Source: Brevundimonas sp. SGAir0440 (GTDB lineage Bacteria > Pseudomonadota > Alphaproteobacteria > Caulobacterales > Caulobacteraceae). Taken from it: a stretch of 64,000 nucleotides of DNA. The stretch lies in assembly GCF_005484585.1 (NCBI RefSeq), contig NZ_CP039435.1:2418001-2482000 (forward strand), given 5' to 3'. Below, in pieces: positions 52,640 through 63,741 of this stretch (position 1 is the first letter of the stretch; each line of letters starts with the position of its first letter). Below the pieces are notes generated by a model, which was not told the origin of the DNA, did not search any database, and saw only the letters and a program-made list of their open reading frames with translations. Both the position numbers and the translations under genes were made by a program.

Positions 52640-53365
52640 TCAGCGCTTGTTCAGCGCGACCAGAAACACCTCGGCGCTGTCCTTACGACTCGACGCCGGC
52701 TTGACGTATTTCACCGTCTCGAACTCCTCGCGAAGCCGCGCCAGAACCCCGCCGGCGTCCCCGCCCTGGAAGTTCTTGGAGACGAAGTTTCCGCCGGGCC
52801 GCAGCGTGCGGATGGCGAAGTCGGCGGCGATTTCGATCAGGGCGATGATCTTTAGGTGGTCCGTCTGGCGGTGCCCGACCGTGTTGTGCGCCATGTCCGA
52901 CAGCACCAGGTCCGGCGCCCCGCCGATGGCGTCGATCAACTGCTGGTCCACGCCCGGATGGGTGAAATCGGCCTGAAGCAGCGTTGCGCCCGGGATCGGC
53001 GCGATCATCAGCAGGTCGACCCCCGCCACCGCGCCCGCACCCCGGTTCAACGCCACCTGGACCCAGCCGCCCGGCGCCGCGCCCAGGTCGATGACCTTTG
53101 ACCCGCGCTTGATTAGCCGGAACTTGTCGTCGATCTCGATCAGCTTGAACGCCGCGCGCGAGCGCCAGCCCTCGGCCCGCGCCTTTTCGGACCATTTGTC
53201 CGACAGCTGGCGTTTGATCCACTGCTGGCTCGACATCGACTTGGTGTCGGCCGTCTTCATCTTGGTGCCCATGCCGCGTCCGGCGGCGGTTCCGCCGCTG
53301 GGCGGCCTCACCATCCGGCGGCGCTCCCCCGCCTGTTGATTCTGGGGCTTTTCGTCTTCGCTCAT
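52640..53365 (-). CDS. rlmE: 23S rRNA 2'-O-ribose methyltransferase RlmE
   Basis: This 241-residue protein starts at an ATG at 53365. After a disordered N-terminus the RrmJ-type domain begins SSQQWIKRQLSDKWSEKARA, with SAM-binding VIDLGAAPGGWVQVAL and LVLSDMAHNTVGHRQTDH carrying the catalytic Asp of the K-D-K-E tetrad. GGNFVSKNFQGGD provides the conserved Lys. It methylates U2552 of 23S rRNA in model species. Confidence 0.92.
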   Translation of the reverse strand: MSEDEKPQNQQAGERRRMVRPPSGGTAAGRGMGTKMKTADTKSMSSQQWIKRQLSDKWSEKARAEGWRSRAAFKLIEIDDKFRLIKRGSKVIDLGAAPGGWVQVALNRGAGAVAGVDLLMIAPIPGATLLQADFTHPGVDQQLIDAIGGAPDLVLSDMAHNTVGHRQTDHLKIIALIEIAADFAIRTLRPGGNFVSKNFQGGDAGGVLARLREEFETVKYVKPASSRKDSAEVFLVALNKR

Positions 53366-53437
53366 CGTTCCCACATAGCCCCGACCGGCGTTGCGGGCTA
53401 TGTCCCGCCTCAAATCAACCCAAAGAGGACGACCGAC

Positions 53438-53899
53438 ATGGCCGACACCCTGACCTTCACCCTGGACACCGGCGACGGCGAAGCCCGCGACGTGGTCATC
53501 AAGCTGCGACCCGACCTGGCCCCCGGCCACGTCGAGCGTATCACCGAGCTGGCCAAGGAAGGCTTCTACGACGGCGTGGTGTTCCACCGCGTGATCCCGG
53601 GCTTCATGGCCCAGGGCGGCGATCCGACCGGCACCGGCACCTCGGGTTCCAAGAAACCGAACCTGAAGGCCGAGTTCTCGGCCGAGCCGCACGTGCGCGG
53701 CGTCTGCTCGATGGCCCGCACCTCGGACCCCAACAGCGCCAACTCGCAGTTCTTCATCGTCTTCGATGACGCCACCTTCCTGGATCGCCAGTACACCGTC
53801 TGGGGCCAGGTCGAATCGGGCATGGAACACGTCGACGCCCTGCCCAAGGGCGAGCCGCCGCGCAACCCCGGCAAGATCGTCAAGGCGACGGTGAACTAA
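53438..53899 (+). CDS. Cyclophilin-type peptidyl-prolyl isomerase
   Basis: This 153-residue protein is read from the ATG at 53438 with AGAGGAC upstream. It shows the cyclophilin core: VVFHRVIPGFMAQGGDPTG, SMARTSDPNSANSQFFIV, and YTVWGQVESGM. The N-terminal extension of the open frame is not coding-like. No signal peptide is present, so it is cytoplasmic. A stem-loop follows the stop. Confidence 0.93.
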   Translation: MADTLTFTLDTGDGEARDVVIKLRPDLAPGHVERITELAKEGFYDGVVFHRVIPGFMAQGGDPTGTGTSGSKKPNLKAEFSAEPHVRGVCSMARTSDPNSANSQFFIVFDDATFLDRQYTVWGQVESGMEHVDALPKGEPPRNPGKIVKATVN

Positions 53900-53910
53900 A
53901 GCGAAAGCGG

Positions 53911-53935
53911 CCGAGTTGGACTTCGTCCAACTCGG
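53911..53935 (+). terminator. Stem-loop downstream of the cyclophilin gene
   Basis: CCGAGTTGGAC (53911-53921) and GTCCAACTCGG (53925-53935) pair perfectly over 11 base pairs around a 3-base loop (TTC), 12 bases after the stop. No long T-run follows. It is the likely transcription end of the cyclophilin unit. Confidence 0.6.
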
Positions 53936-54027
53936 ATTAGATTTCGCGCAACGAGAATGTGCGCAATCTTGACGTTTCTCGATGATGGCTTTCAGTTGCA
54001 ACGCTGAGCCATCGTCGGGGGACGACA

Positions 54028-55117
54028 TTGCGCATTCTTCTGGTCATCGAGCCGTCCGGCGGCGGCTCGGGGCGTCATGTGGTCGATCTGGCCCGCGCCC
54101 TGATCGGAAGCGGCCATCAGGTGTCCCTGATCTGGTCGCCGCGCCGCGCAGAGCCTTGGTTTCAGGAAGCAGTCGCCGCTCTGCCCCTCCACGCCGATGA
54201 ACGCCTGCCGATGCGACGCAGCGTCGGACCGTGGGACGTCGCCGCCCTTCACGCCCTGAACCGCCTGATCGCCCGCCTCGGCCCGTTCGAGATCGTTCAC
54301 GGCCACAGCGCCAAGGCCGGCGCCCTGATCCGCTTGGCCCACGCGCCCGGCGCCGCCAAGATCTACACCCCTCACGCCCTGCCGATGATGGGCCCGGCCA
54401 GCCTGGCGACGATCATCGCCGGCGCGGCCGAGGCGCTGTTGGCCCGGTCCGGCGACGCCATCATCGCCGTCTCTGAGGAAGAGGGCGCCGTCGCTCGTCG
54501 CTGGGGGCTGGGCGGAAACCGCTTGCACGTCGTCCACAACGGCCTGGCCGCGCCACCCGCCAACGATCGTCTCGCCGCCCGACAAGCCCTCGGCGTTCCC
54601 GACGACGCTCTGGTCGTCGGCTTCGTCGGCCGGCTCTCCGCTCAGAAAGACCCCGTCCAGTTCGCCCACGCCGTCCGCCGGGCGAACGTCATCGATCCGC
54701 GCATCACCGGCGTCATGATCGGCGATGGCGATCTGTCCTCGGCGGTCAGCACCGCCGGCGGCGACGCCCTATGTCTGCTGGGTTCACGCGACGCCGGACC
54801 GTTGATGGCGGGCTTCGATCTGTTTGTCATGACCAGCCGTTACGAGGCCGATTCCTACGCCATGATCGAGGCGGCCGCCTTGGGACTGCCGATCGTCTGC
54901 ACCGAAGTCGGCGGGATCGGGCGTCTGATCCAGGCCGGCGCGCGCATCGACCGCCTGCCCGTCGACGCCTCGCCCGATCATCTGGCCGAGGCGATGCGCG
55001 CCGCGCTGGCCAGCCGCGTCGTGCCCCTGCCGATCGCGCCGGGCCTGCTGTCCGCTTCACGCATGGCCGACCAGACCGTCCAGATCTACCGCGACGCCTT
55101 CGCCCGCCGACGCCTGG

Positions 55118-55125
<8 letters not shown>
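54028..55125 (+). CDS. GT4-like glycosyltransferase
   Basis: This 365-residue protein starts at a TTG with GGGGGAC upstream. It has the GT-B fold pattern of family 4: GGSGRHVVDLARALIGSGHQ at the N-terminus, IVHGHSAKAGAL, VGRLSAQKDP in the C-terminal nucleotide-sugar domain, and SRYEADSYAMIEAAALG with the Glu-x7-Glu-like site. It transfers a sugar during surface-polysaccharide synthesis. It overlaps the next glycosyltransferase by 8 bases. Confidence 0.85.
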
Positions 55126-56173
<1,048 letters not shown>

Positions 56174-57326
56174 CGATAGACGGCTCTGTGGGCCTCGACG
56201 ATCGACGCCTCGGTCCAGGCCGGATCACCGACCGCCGCAAAACGCCAGCGTTCCGGCTGGTCCACAGCCGCCTGCATCGCCGTCGTCAGCGCGTCTGCAT
56301 CCCCCGGCTCGATCAGGGCCGACATGCCCGCCCCCTGCGCGGCTTCCGGCAGGCCGCCGATGCGCGAGGCGATCACGCCCAGCCCCTGCTGAACCGCCTC
56401 CGCGACGCTGCGTCCAAAAGGCTCGGCCCACACCGCCGGCGCGACCAGCACATCCACTCTGGGCCAGAACGCCTCCGCCTCCACCTGCCCCAGCCAGACG
56501 ATGCGCGGATCATCATACGCCCGCCTCAACGCCTGCACGTAATCCGCCTCGCCCTGCCCGGCGATATTCAGCGTCCAGTCGCCGCCCAACCCTTTCGTCG
56601 CCGCCAGCAGAACCTCGATTCCCTTTTCCGGCTCGACCCGCCCCAGAAACCCGAACCGCATCGTCGGCGCCTCGACCAAGGACGGTTTCGGCGCCATCGC
56701 CGCCGCACCCGCTGCATTGCCGATCACCGACCCTGGAGTCCGCCGAAAATAGCCCGCCGCCCAATGCGTCTCCAGCAAAGGCCCGCTCAGGCCGATGACA
56801 TGATTCACCCCTTGCGACCGTGATCGCTTGCCCGCCGTCAGCAGAACACATGATGCACACCGCCGCTCGCAACGCCGTCCGCGTCGAAACAGCGACGCCC
56901 GCGCGCACAGCATCGACCAGTCCCGCAGCGTCTGCACCAGCGGCAGATCCCGCCGCACCGCCGCGCGATAGACCGACAGCGAAAACCCCATCGTCAAATG
57001 CAGATGGATCAGATCCGGCCGCCCCCGCGCGACCGCCCGATCCACCGCCTGATCCATCAGCGGATTGGCCGCCTCCAGCCCATGCCAAACCGCGCGCCGA
57101 ACTGCCGACCGCCGCACGCCGTCATAGGGCCAATACAGGTTTCGCAACGGCAGCCGCTGCACGGGCACGCCGTCGATCCGTTCGTTCACCGGCTCGCGCC
57201 CCGGCGTCAGCGTCAGCACCGACGCTTCCACGCCCGCCCGCCTCAACCCTTGCGCCAACTGCGCCACGCTGCGTTCCGCCCCGCCGATCTGCGCCGGCGG
57301 GTACAGGGTGTTGACGATCAGCACCC

Positions 57327-58565
57327 TCACGGCGCCAGCGGCCTTCGCCAGGCCAGGGCGCCCACCAGACAGCACAGGAAGACCATCCCCGCCCCCTGCG
57401 TCAGGTCCTCCCCGAACATCGCCGCCAGCACATAGACCGACAGCGGCGTCAGCGCGTCCAGCCGCGCCGCCGACGCCAGATGCAGCCCCAGCAGCACCAG
57501 CGCGATCACCACGCCCGCCGTCCGCGCCGTGAACAGATAGCCGTTGTGGCTGACCGACAGCGCCCGAAACGCCCCCATCTCGTCCGCCGACGACCACCCC
57601 GCTCCCATGGGCCGCTCCACGACCAGATCGACGGTCCGCCGCCAGGTCAGCATCCGTCCGGCCAGATTGTCCCGCAGCGCCGTCTTGTCGAATCGTCCCG
57701 CGAACCGGCCCCCGTCGAGGTCGAACCGCCCCGCCTGCAAAGCCATCGCCCCCGTGGCCAGCACACAGACCGTCAGCACCACCCCCAGCGGCCGAACCCG
57801 CTCGCGCCATCGCCAACCGACGACCATCCTCGCCAGCCCCGCCTGCACCGCCGCCATTACGCCGCCCCGCGACAGGGTGCTGACGAACCCCAGAACCGCC
57901 ACGCCGACGCCGCCCCACGTGGTGCCGCGCCGCGCCCAGCGCCGTCCCGCCAGCATCACGCCGGCCGGGACCGCCAGTCCGATCATCGCCATCGCCGCAT
58001 TCGGATGCTCGGCCAGGGTCGTAAGCCGCACCTGGGCGGCCGTCGTGGTCACCATCGCGCGCGGCGACGCCAGCCCCACGGCCTGCAAAGGCTCCAGCCC
58101 GACCAGCATCGCCAGCCCATAGGTCGCCAGATGACACGCCGCACCGGCCAGCACGGCCCAGAGGAATAGCCGCCGCCGTCCTTCATCCCTCAGGATCAGG
58201 CTCGCCACAGCCGGCGCCGCCAGCGCCGAGGCGATCCACCGAAACCAGAAGGCCACATCCCCGACATTCAGCCGATCGCCGCCCTGCGCGACCTGAACCA
58301 GCAGCGTCATCGCCAGAAAGCCCGCCGCGACCACGCTCGCAGCCCTCAGAACCGGCGCCATGCCTCGCCACCTCACACCTACCAGCGGCAAGGCGACGAT
58401 CAGCGCCAGATCCCCCAGCCGCGGCCCGCTGACCTGCCCCGGCGTCAGAAACAGCGGCAAGGTCACGCCCAGGCCCAGCAGTCCCAATGCCAGCCACTCA
58501 TACGCCGCGCGCAGCTGCGACCACCGCAGCGTTCCACGCCGAGATGCGCTCAGGACGGCCTGCAA
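57327..58565 (-). CDS. O-antigen ligase/Wzy-type membrane protein
   Basis: This 412-residue protein has about ten hydrophobic helices and the ligase/polymerase pattern LSRGGVMAAVQAGLA, ERPMGAGW and LSVSHNGYLF in the large periplasmic loop. It would polymerise repeat units or ligate chains at the periplasmic face. It is in a tight operon with GT2, glf and flippase genes. Confidence 0.8.
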   Translation of the reverse strand: MQAVLSASRRGTLRWSQLRAAYEWLALGLLGLGVTLPLFLTPGQVSGPRLGDLALIVALPLVGVRWRGMAPVLRAASVVAAGFLAMTLLVQVAQGGDRLNVGDVAFWFRWIASALAAPAVASLILRDEGRRRLFLWAVLAGAACHLATYGLAMLVGLEPLQAVGLASPRAMVTTTAAQVRLTTLAEHPNAAMAMIGLAVPAGVMLAGRRWARRGTTWGGVGVAVLGFVSTLSRGGVMAAVQAGLARMVVGWRWRERVRPLGVVLTVCVLATGAMALQAGRFDLDGGRFAGRFDKTALRDNLAGRMLTWRRTVDLVVERPMGAGWSSADEMGAFRALSVSHNGYLFTARTAGVVIALVLLGLHLASAARLDALTPLSVYVLAAMFGEDLTQGAGMVFLCCLVGALAWRRPLAP

Positions 58566-59464
58566 TGCTCGACCTCGGGATCGAACCGCGCGCCGTCCAC
58601 TACTCCGGCGACCAGCAACCCGGCCTTTCGCCAGCGTCCGCCCAGCGCCAACCGACCCGCCAGCCTCAGCCGCGACGCGGCATAGCGCAGCGCCGAGCGC
58701 CGTCCCTCGTGCCGCCGCTTGGCCAGGATGACGTTGCGGGTCAGATAGCGATGCAGCCGTTCGCGCCGCGCATCCGGCTCGGTTTCGATGGTCAGCCGTC
58801 CCGGCGTCGCGCGCACATGCTCGACGCGGCTGGCCGCGACCAGAAAGCCCGGCCCCTCGCGCGACAGCCGCAGCGTATATTCCGTATCGTCGCCCCAGAT
58901 GAACATGGGCGCCAGCGGCAGGCCGTGCCGCATCACCGCCGCCCGGCTGACCAGCACCGACACGAACGTCGCCTGCCTCACCGGCGCCATACCCTGCTCC
59001 AGCCGCTCGCCCCAGGCCGGATAACCCAGCACATTTTCGCGCCGGTCGATCTCGGGCGTATTGGTCAGATGCCCCTCAGGCGACCTGACACTGGAACACA
59101 GAAAAGCCGGTGCAATACCGTCCTCGCCCAGCCTCGCTTCGGCCGCCAGCAAGGCCTCCAGCGCATCCGGCGCCGCCAGCACGTCGTCGTCCATCAGCCA
59201 GACCCGATCGGCCCCCGCCTCGATCGCCGCGCGGATTCCGGCGTTGAAGCCGCCCGCCCCGCCCGTGTTCACCGGCATCCGCACCACCATCGCCTGCCCC
59301 GCCCAGGCGTCGGCCAGCATCTCGGCGGTGCCGTCGTCGCTGGCGTTGTCGACCACCACCACCCCGTCGCAATGCCGCGTCTGGGCGATCAGATGCGCCA
59401 GACATTGCTCCAGCAGGGCGCGCCGGTTCCACGTCACCACCACGGCCCACACCGACGCCCTCAT
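58550..59464 (-). CDS. GT2 glycosyltransferase, galactofuranosyltransferase-like
   Basis: This 304-residue protein starts at an ATG at 59464 overlapping the glf stop. The GT-A pattern is VVVTWNRRALLEQCL, VVVDNASDDGTAEML, MPVNTGGAGGFNAGI and VWLMDDDVLAAPDALEAL with the D-x-D-like metal site, and IWGDDTEYTLRL. The layout resembles GlfT2-like enzymes. Coupling to UDP-galactopyranose mutase suggests UDP-galactofuranose as donor. Confidence 0.83.
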   Translation of the reverse strand: MRASVWAVVVTWNRRALLEQCLAHLIAQTRHCDGVVVVDNASDDGTAEMLADAWAGQAMVVRMPVNTGGAGGFNAGIRAAIEAGADRVWLMDDDVLAAPDALEALLAAEARLGEDGIAPAFLCSSVRSPEGHLTNTPEIDRRENVLGYPAWGERLEQGMAPVRQATFVSVLVSRAAVMRHGLPLAPMFIWGDDTEYTLRLSREGPGFLVAASRVEHVRATPGRLTIETEPDARRERLHRYLTRNVILAKRRHEGRRSALRYAASRLRLAGRLALGGRWRKAGLLVAGVVDGARFDPEVEHCRPS

Positions 59465-60609
59465 GCCGCCATCCGGGCGATGGCCGGCGCCAGCGACTTC
59501 TCGACCAGGCTCAGCGCCCGTCCGACCGCCTGGTCCATGTTGTAGTACTGAAAATCGGCCAGCCGTCCGGCGAACCACACCTTGCCGGCCAGCGTCGCCG
59601 CCATCGCGCGATATCGCCCCGCCAACGCGCGCGAAGACTCCGTCAGGATCGGATAATAGGGGTCGTTCACGCCCGCCTCATAAGCCATCGGATATTCGGT
59701 CACCGTCGCCGTCCTCGGCCCACGCTCGCCGGTCAGGTGGCGGAAATCGGTGATGCGGGTGAAGTCGAAGTCATTGGGATAGTTGACCGTCCCGACCAGC
59801 AGGCCGTCCTCGGCATCCACGACCTGATGGTCGAACCGCACGCTGCGATAGGGCAAGGCCCCGACCGACCGGCCGAAATAGTCGTCCAGCGCGCCGCAAT
59901 AGACCATCCGGTCCCACGACCCCTCCCACACCTGATCCATCGGCGTATTCAGCGACACCGCGATGTTCGAATGGTCCAGCATCCGCTCAAACAGCGCCCC
60001 ATAGCCGTCGCGCGGCATGGCCTGATAGCGGTCGACGAAATAGCGGTCGTCCCGGCTGACCGCGATCGGCACCCGTGCGGTGACCGAGGCGTCCAGCGCC
60101 TCGACCGGCAGACCCCACTGTTTGGCGGTGTATCCGGCGAACACCTTGTCGAAGACATAGTCGCCCAGCCGCCTCAGATCCGGATCGTCCCCCGCCTGTC
60201 GCAGGTCATGGATGCTGGGCCGCGCCCCGAAACCGAACCGCTGGACCAGAGCGTGCGTCATCCGCTCGGCCGTTGCTGTGGGAAACAGCGTCTCGATCGA
60301 ATCCAGATTGAACGGCAGCGGCACCCGCCGCCGGTCCACCTGCCCCTGGACCCGATGGGCGTATGGCCGCCAGGCCGTAAACTGGCTCAGATAGTCGAAG
60401 ATGCGCCTGCTATTGGTGTGGAACACGTGCGGGCCATAGGGATGGATCAGCCGCCCGCCCGCGTCTCGCCGGTCGTGCGCATTGCCGCCGACATGGTCGC
60501 GCCGGTCGATCACCAGCACGCGCTGGTCCAGCCCGCGCGCCAGCCGTTCGGCGACCACCGCCCCGGTGAAACCGGCGCCGACGATCAGCCAGTCATATCG
60601 CCGGGACAT
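59461..60609 (-). CDS. glf: UDP-galactopyranose mutase
   Basis: This 382-residue flavoprotein begins WLIVGAGFTGAVVAERLA (FAD-binding) and has VGGNAHDRRD, PYGPHVFHTNSRRIFDYL, and a C-terminal VWFAGRLADFQYYNMDQAVG. It interconverts UDP-galactopyranose and UDP-galactofuranose. It is flanked by the GT2 gene and the flippase gene, so the cluster probably makes a galactofuranose-containing polysaccharide. Confidence 0.94.
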   Translation of the reverse strand: MSRRYDWLIVGAGFTGAVVAERLARGLDQRVLVIDRRDHVGGNAHDRRDAGGRLIHPYGPHVFHTNSRRIFDYLSQFTAWRPYAHRVQGQVDRRRVPLPFNLDSIETLFPTATAERMTHALVQRFGFGARPSIHDLRQAGDDPDLRRLGDYVFDKVFAGYTAKQWGLPVEALDASVTARVPIAVSRDDRYFVDRYQAMPRDGYGALFERMLDHSNIAVSLNTPMDQVWEGSWDRMVYCGALDDYFGRSVGALPYRSVRFDHQVVDAEDGLLVGTVNYPNDFDFTRITDFRHLTGERGPRTATVTEYPMAYEAGVNDPYYPILTESSRALAGRYRAMAATLAGKVWFAGRLADFQYYNMDQAVGRALSLVEKSLAPAIARMAA

Positions 60610-61867
60610 CGCGCCTCCCGCCGGTCTGGAACAACGCGCCCCAATGCGCCCTCAACCCGATCAGACACGCCACGACCACCGCCGCCTCGCCGATGATCCG
60701 CGCGCCCGCCATGCCGACCGCGCCAAGGCCGGGCGCCAGCACCACCGCCGGCCCCAGCGTCGCGACACAGCCCAGCGCCACGATCAGCGCGAACCGTCCA
60801 TCCATCCGCAGCGGGTTCATCAGATGCAGCCCCAGCACCTGGCTGACGGCCACCAGCGGCAGCACCCAGGCCAGAAGGCGCAGCACCTCAACGGCGCCCG
60901 CAAACCCCGGCCCGAACAACAGTCTGATCAGCAGCGGCGCCGCCAGCGACAGCGCCGCCGCCAGCAGCAAGAACGCCCCCGTCGATGCAGCCAGCGTCCA
61001 CCGCGCCGTGCGAAACGCCGCCGCCGGATCCTGTCCCATCAGTCCGGCGATCCGGGGCGCAATCAGACCCGCCAGCGGCCGCATCAGCGACCCGGACGCC
61101 GCGACCAGTCGGTCCGCCGCCCCGTAAAGCGCCGCCTGCGCCGGCCCGGCCAGCGCCGCGACGACCAGAACGCCCGCCCCCGTATAGGCGACGATGACCG
61201 CTCGACTGGCAAACAGCGGACCGCCCTGGATCAGGGCGCGCCTCACAAAGCCCCGCTCCGGCGCCTGAACCCTCTGCCGTCGCAGCAGCAGGACGCCGGT
61301 CGCGACCAAGCCGGCCCAGACGCCGCCCGCCTGGACGGCCATCGCGCCGCCGACGCTCAAGTCGGGCAGCGCCAGAACGACGCCCGTCGCGGCCAGGGCG
61401 AAGCCGACCTCCAGCATCGCCGCCGGACCGGGATCGCGAATACCCTGAAAGAACCACAGCAGGCTGGCCCCCTGCCCGATGCCCAGCACGACCGCCATCG
61501 CCACGACGCCGCTCGCGCCTGCCAGAACCGGATTGAAGGCCGCCAAAACCACGCCGACGGCAGCGGCGGGCAGGATCAGCACGCCGCGCATCGCCAGGGC
61601 CTGACCGACCAGGACGCCGCGCCCTTCGACCGCTCCGGCGATGTCGCGCGGCCCGGACAGCGATTGCCCGTAATCGACCACCACCGACACGACCAAGGCC
61701 AGGGCGATGGCCGAGGCGAACACCCCGAACCCTTCCAGTCCCAATCGTCGCGTCAGAACCGGATAGAGCAGCAGCGGCGAGACATAGCGGGCGACGTGCG
61801 CGCCATAGACCCAGCCCGCATCGGCCGCGCCCCGCGCCGACAGCAATCGGTGCCTGCCATCCCCCAA
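60593..61867 (-). CDS. Wzx-like polysaccharide flippase
   Basis: This 424-residue protein has about twelve hydrophobic helices in the MATE/Wzx arrangement: YVSPLLLYPVLTRRLGLEGFG near the N-terminus, and RLLAWVLPLVAVSQVLGLHL. It would flip lipid-linked repeat units. The start is uncertain (TTG at 61867); a later start is possible. It overlaps glf by 17 bases. Confidence 0.82.
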   Translation of the reverse strand: MGDGRHRLLSARGAADAGWVYGAHVARYVSPLLLYPVLTRRLGLEGFGVFASAIALALVVSVVVDYGQSLSGPRDIAGAVEGRGVLVGQALAMRGVLILPAAAVGVVLAAFNPVLAGASGVVAMAVVLGIGQGASLLWFFQGIRDPGPAAMLEVGFALAATGVVLALPDLSVGGAMAVQAGGVWAGLVATGVLLLRRQRVQAPERGFVRRALIQGGPLFASRAVIVAYTGAGVLVVAALAGPAQAALYGAADRLVAASGSLMRPLAGLIAPRIAGLMGQDPAAAFRTARWTLAASTGAFLLLAAALSLAAPLLIRLLFGPGFAGAVEVLRLLAWVLPLVAVSQVLGLHLMNPLRMDGRFALIVALGCVATLGPAVVLAPGLGAVGMAGARIIGEAAVVVACLIGLRAHWGALFQTGGRRDVPAI

Positions 61868-61947
61868 TTGTCGCCCCCGCGATCAACCCTGGCGCGAGCT
61901 TTAGACACGCAAGGTCGCAATCGCAAGCGCGGGCTCAGCCGGGCGGC

Positions 61948-62361
61948 TTAGCCGAAACGGCCCTCGGCCCAGCGCGCGGCGAAATAACCGCCGGTCGCCG
62001 ACAGCATCGTCAGGGTCGTGCCCCAGATCAGGTCGATGATCGTCAGCTTGGTCTGCCACACCGCCAGCGTCGCCTGATTGGTCAGGTCGTAGGTGGCGTA
62101 GGCGACGAAGCCCAAGGCCGCCCCATTGATCGCCGCACGCGTCCAATTCCCTTCCTTCAGGGCCGGCGCGATCGCCAGAAACACGGTCCCGGCGATGGAG
62201 ATCAGATAGAAGGCCACCGCCGCCTTCATGTCCGGCTTGTCGGCCATGATCGGCCCGATGACGGGCTTGTACAGCCGGTTCGTCATGGTGGTCAGCCAGA
62301 CGAAATCGATGGCTGCAAAGGTCAGGCCGGCCCCGAGATAGGCCGCGACATATTTGATCAT
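61948..62361 (-). CDS. DUF2177 family membrane protein
   Basis: This 137-residue protein is read from the ATG at 62361 with GGGAGACGAGG upstream. Four hydrophobic helices and the family pattern TFAAIDFVWLTTM, GFVAYATYDLTNQATL and IDLIWGTTLTMLSA are present. The function of this family is unknown. It is 11 bases after the cyclopropane-synthase-like gene, so probably co-transcribed. Confidence 0.85.
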   Translation of the reverse strand: MIKYVAAYLGAGLTFAAIDFVWLTTMTNRLYKPVIGPIMADKPDMKAAVAFYLISIAGTVFLAIAPALKEGNWTRAAINGAALGFVAYATYDLTNQATLAVWQTKLTIIDLIWGTTLTMLSATGGYFAARWAEGRFG

Positions 62362-62372
62362 CCTCGTCTCCC

Positions 62373-63398
62373 TTAAGCCGGCTTGAGTCGATAGTGGCTG
62401 ACCGCCCAGGTGCGGCCCTCGTCGTTTCCGAATAGACCCGCCGTCGCCAGATAGAAGCGCCGCCAGCGACGGGTCCAAAGTTTGGCGTCGTCGCCATAAG
62501 TCTCACGCATCAACACCGCGATCCGTGGGGCGTTCCGGTCCATGTTCGCCAGCCAGTCGTTGGCGGTCTTCGCATAGTGACCGCCGTTCCAGGTCCATTC
62601 CTGCTCGACCGCGAACAAGTCGGGAAACTGCCGGATCAGGCCGTGGCTGGGCATGACCCCGCCGGTGAAGAAGTGTTGCGCGATGAAGTCGCCGCTGTCG
62701 GTGTGATCGAACCGATAGGGCGCGTTGCGGTGCGTGAAGACGTGGATGAACATCCGCCCGTCCGGCGTCAGCCAGCGTCTCGCCTTGGTCAGCAGGGCGC
62801 GCCAGTTGGCCATATGCTCGAACATCTCGACCGAGACGATGCGGTCGAACCGCTGCTCGGTGTCGAAGGCGTTCATGTCCTGAGTGATGACCGTCAGATT
62901 GGTCAGGCCCCGCGCCGCCGCCTGGGCTTCGATATGGCCGCGCTGGCCGTGGCTGTTCGACACCGCCGTGATCTTCGAATTCGGATAGGTCTCGGCCATC
63001 CACAGCGACAGCGAGCCCCAGCCGCAGCCCATTTCCAGGATCGTCTGACCGTCATTCAAATCGGCATGGGCGCAGGTCTCGGCCAGCGCCGCCTCCTCCG
63101 CCTGGTCCAGCGTCTCGCGGCCCGTGGGATAGAGGCAGCAGGAGTATTTCAGCCGCTTGCCCAGGCACAGTTGGAAGAACTCGGGCGGCAGTTCGTAATG
63201 CTGCTGGTTCGCCGCGTCGGTATGTTCGGCGATGGCGCGCTGTGCCATTTCGCGCGCAAAGGCCGCCTCGTCATGCGGCCCGTCGCGATCCAGACGCTTT
63301 CTGGCCTCCGTGACCAGGCTGTCGATCGCCGGCCGCGTCACGAAGTCCGGGAACGGCGCGTCCTGAAGCTGGCGAATGGCGACATTGGTCAGGTTCAT
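62373..63398 (-). CDS. Cyclopropane-fatty-acid synthase-like methyltransferase
   Basis: This 341-residue protein is read from the ATG at 63398 with GAGG upstream. It has HYELPPEFFQLCLG, LKYSCCLYP, the SAM-binding ILEMGCGWGSLSLWM, and IVSVEMFEHMANW and HVFTHRNAPYRFD. These are the segments of the CFA-synthase family, which acts on unsaturated fatty acyl chains of phospholipids. The exact substrate is uncertain. Confidence 0.85.
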   Translation of the reverse strand: MNLTNVAIRQLQDAPFPDFVTRPAIDSLVTEARKRLDRDGPHDEAAFAREMAQRAIAEHTDAANQQHYELPPEFFQLCLGKRLKYSCCLYPTGRETLDQAEEAALAETCAHADLNDGQTILEMGCGWGSLSLWMAETYPNSKITAVSNSHGQRGHIEAQAAARGLTNLTVITQDMNAFDTEQRFDRIVSVEMFEHMANWRALLTKARRWLTPDGRMFIHVFTHRNAPYRFDHTDSGDFIAQHFFTGGVMPSHGLIRQFPDLFAVEQEWTWNGGHYAKTANDWLANMDRNAPRIAVLMRETYGDDAKLWTRRWRRFYLATAGLFGNDEGRTWAVSHYRLKPA

Positions 63399-63741
63399 CG
63401 GCGTCCTCGATCGTCGGATCTTGCTGCAGGCTTGACTGCAATACGACGTCTCGGCCCCGATGGATGCCTGATGGATATCTAACCCCTTGAACACAACCCA
63501 AGCGATGCCGAAATCCGCCTCCCGCGACGACCGATTCTGTCGAAAGTGCACCAATTGCACTCTCTTTTTCGAACCCGGCTCGCCGTCGGTTCAGACGAAT
63601 TAGACGAATTAGACTCTGTTTTTCGCCTTCACCGTCTGAAATCGCCGCGTCGGATCGACGCCGCGTCTTGCCCCCCGCCCGCCCCCGCGTTAGGCGTGGT
63701 CAAAAGCCGATATTCATCAGGCAGTGAAAAAAGGGAGAGCG
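63399..63741. other. Intergenic region with weak terminator-like hairpin
   Basis: No gene is seen in these 343 bases. AGTGCA (63545-63550) and TGCACT (63556-63561) form a short hairpin with a 5-base loop followed by CTCTTTTT. It is a possible weak terminator or an operator. AGACGAATT is repeated twice in tandem around 63593-63611. AAGGGAGAG at 63731-63739 is the ribosome-binding site of the next gene, and the promoter for that gene is presumably here. Confidence 0.4.

Noticed and set aside
63593-63611. Tandem AGACGAATT repeat
   Set aside because: Only two short copies in an intergenic region; too little to support a functional repeat.
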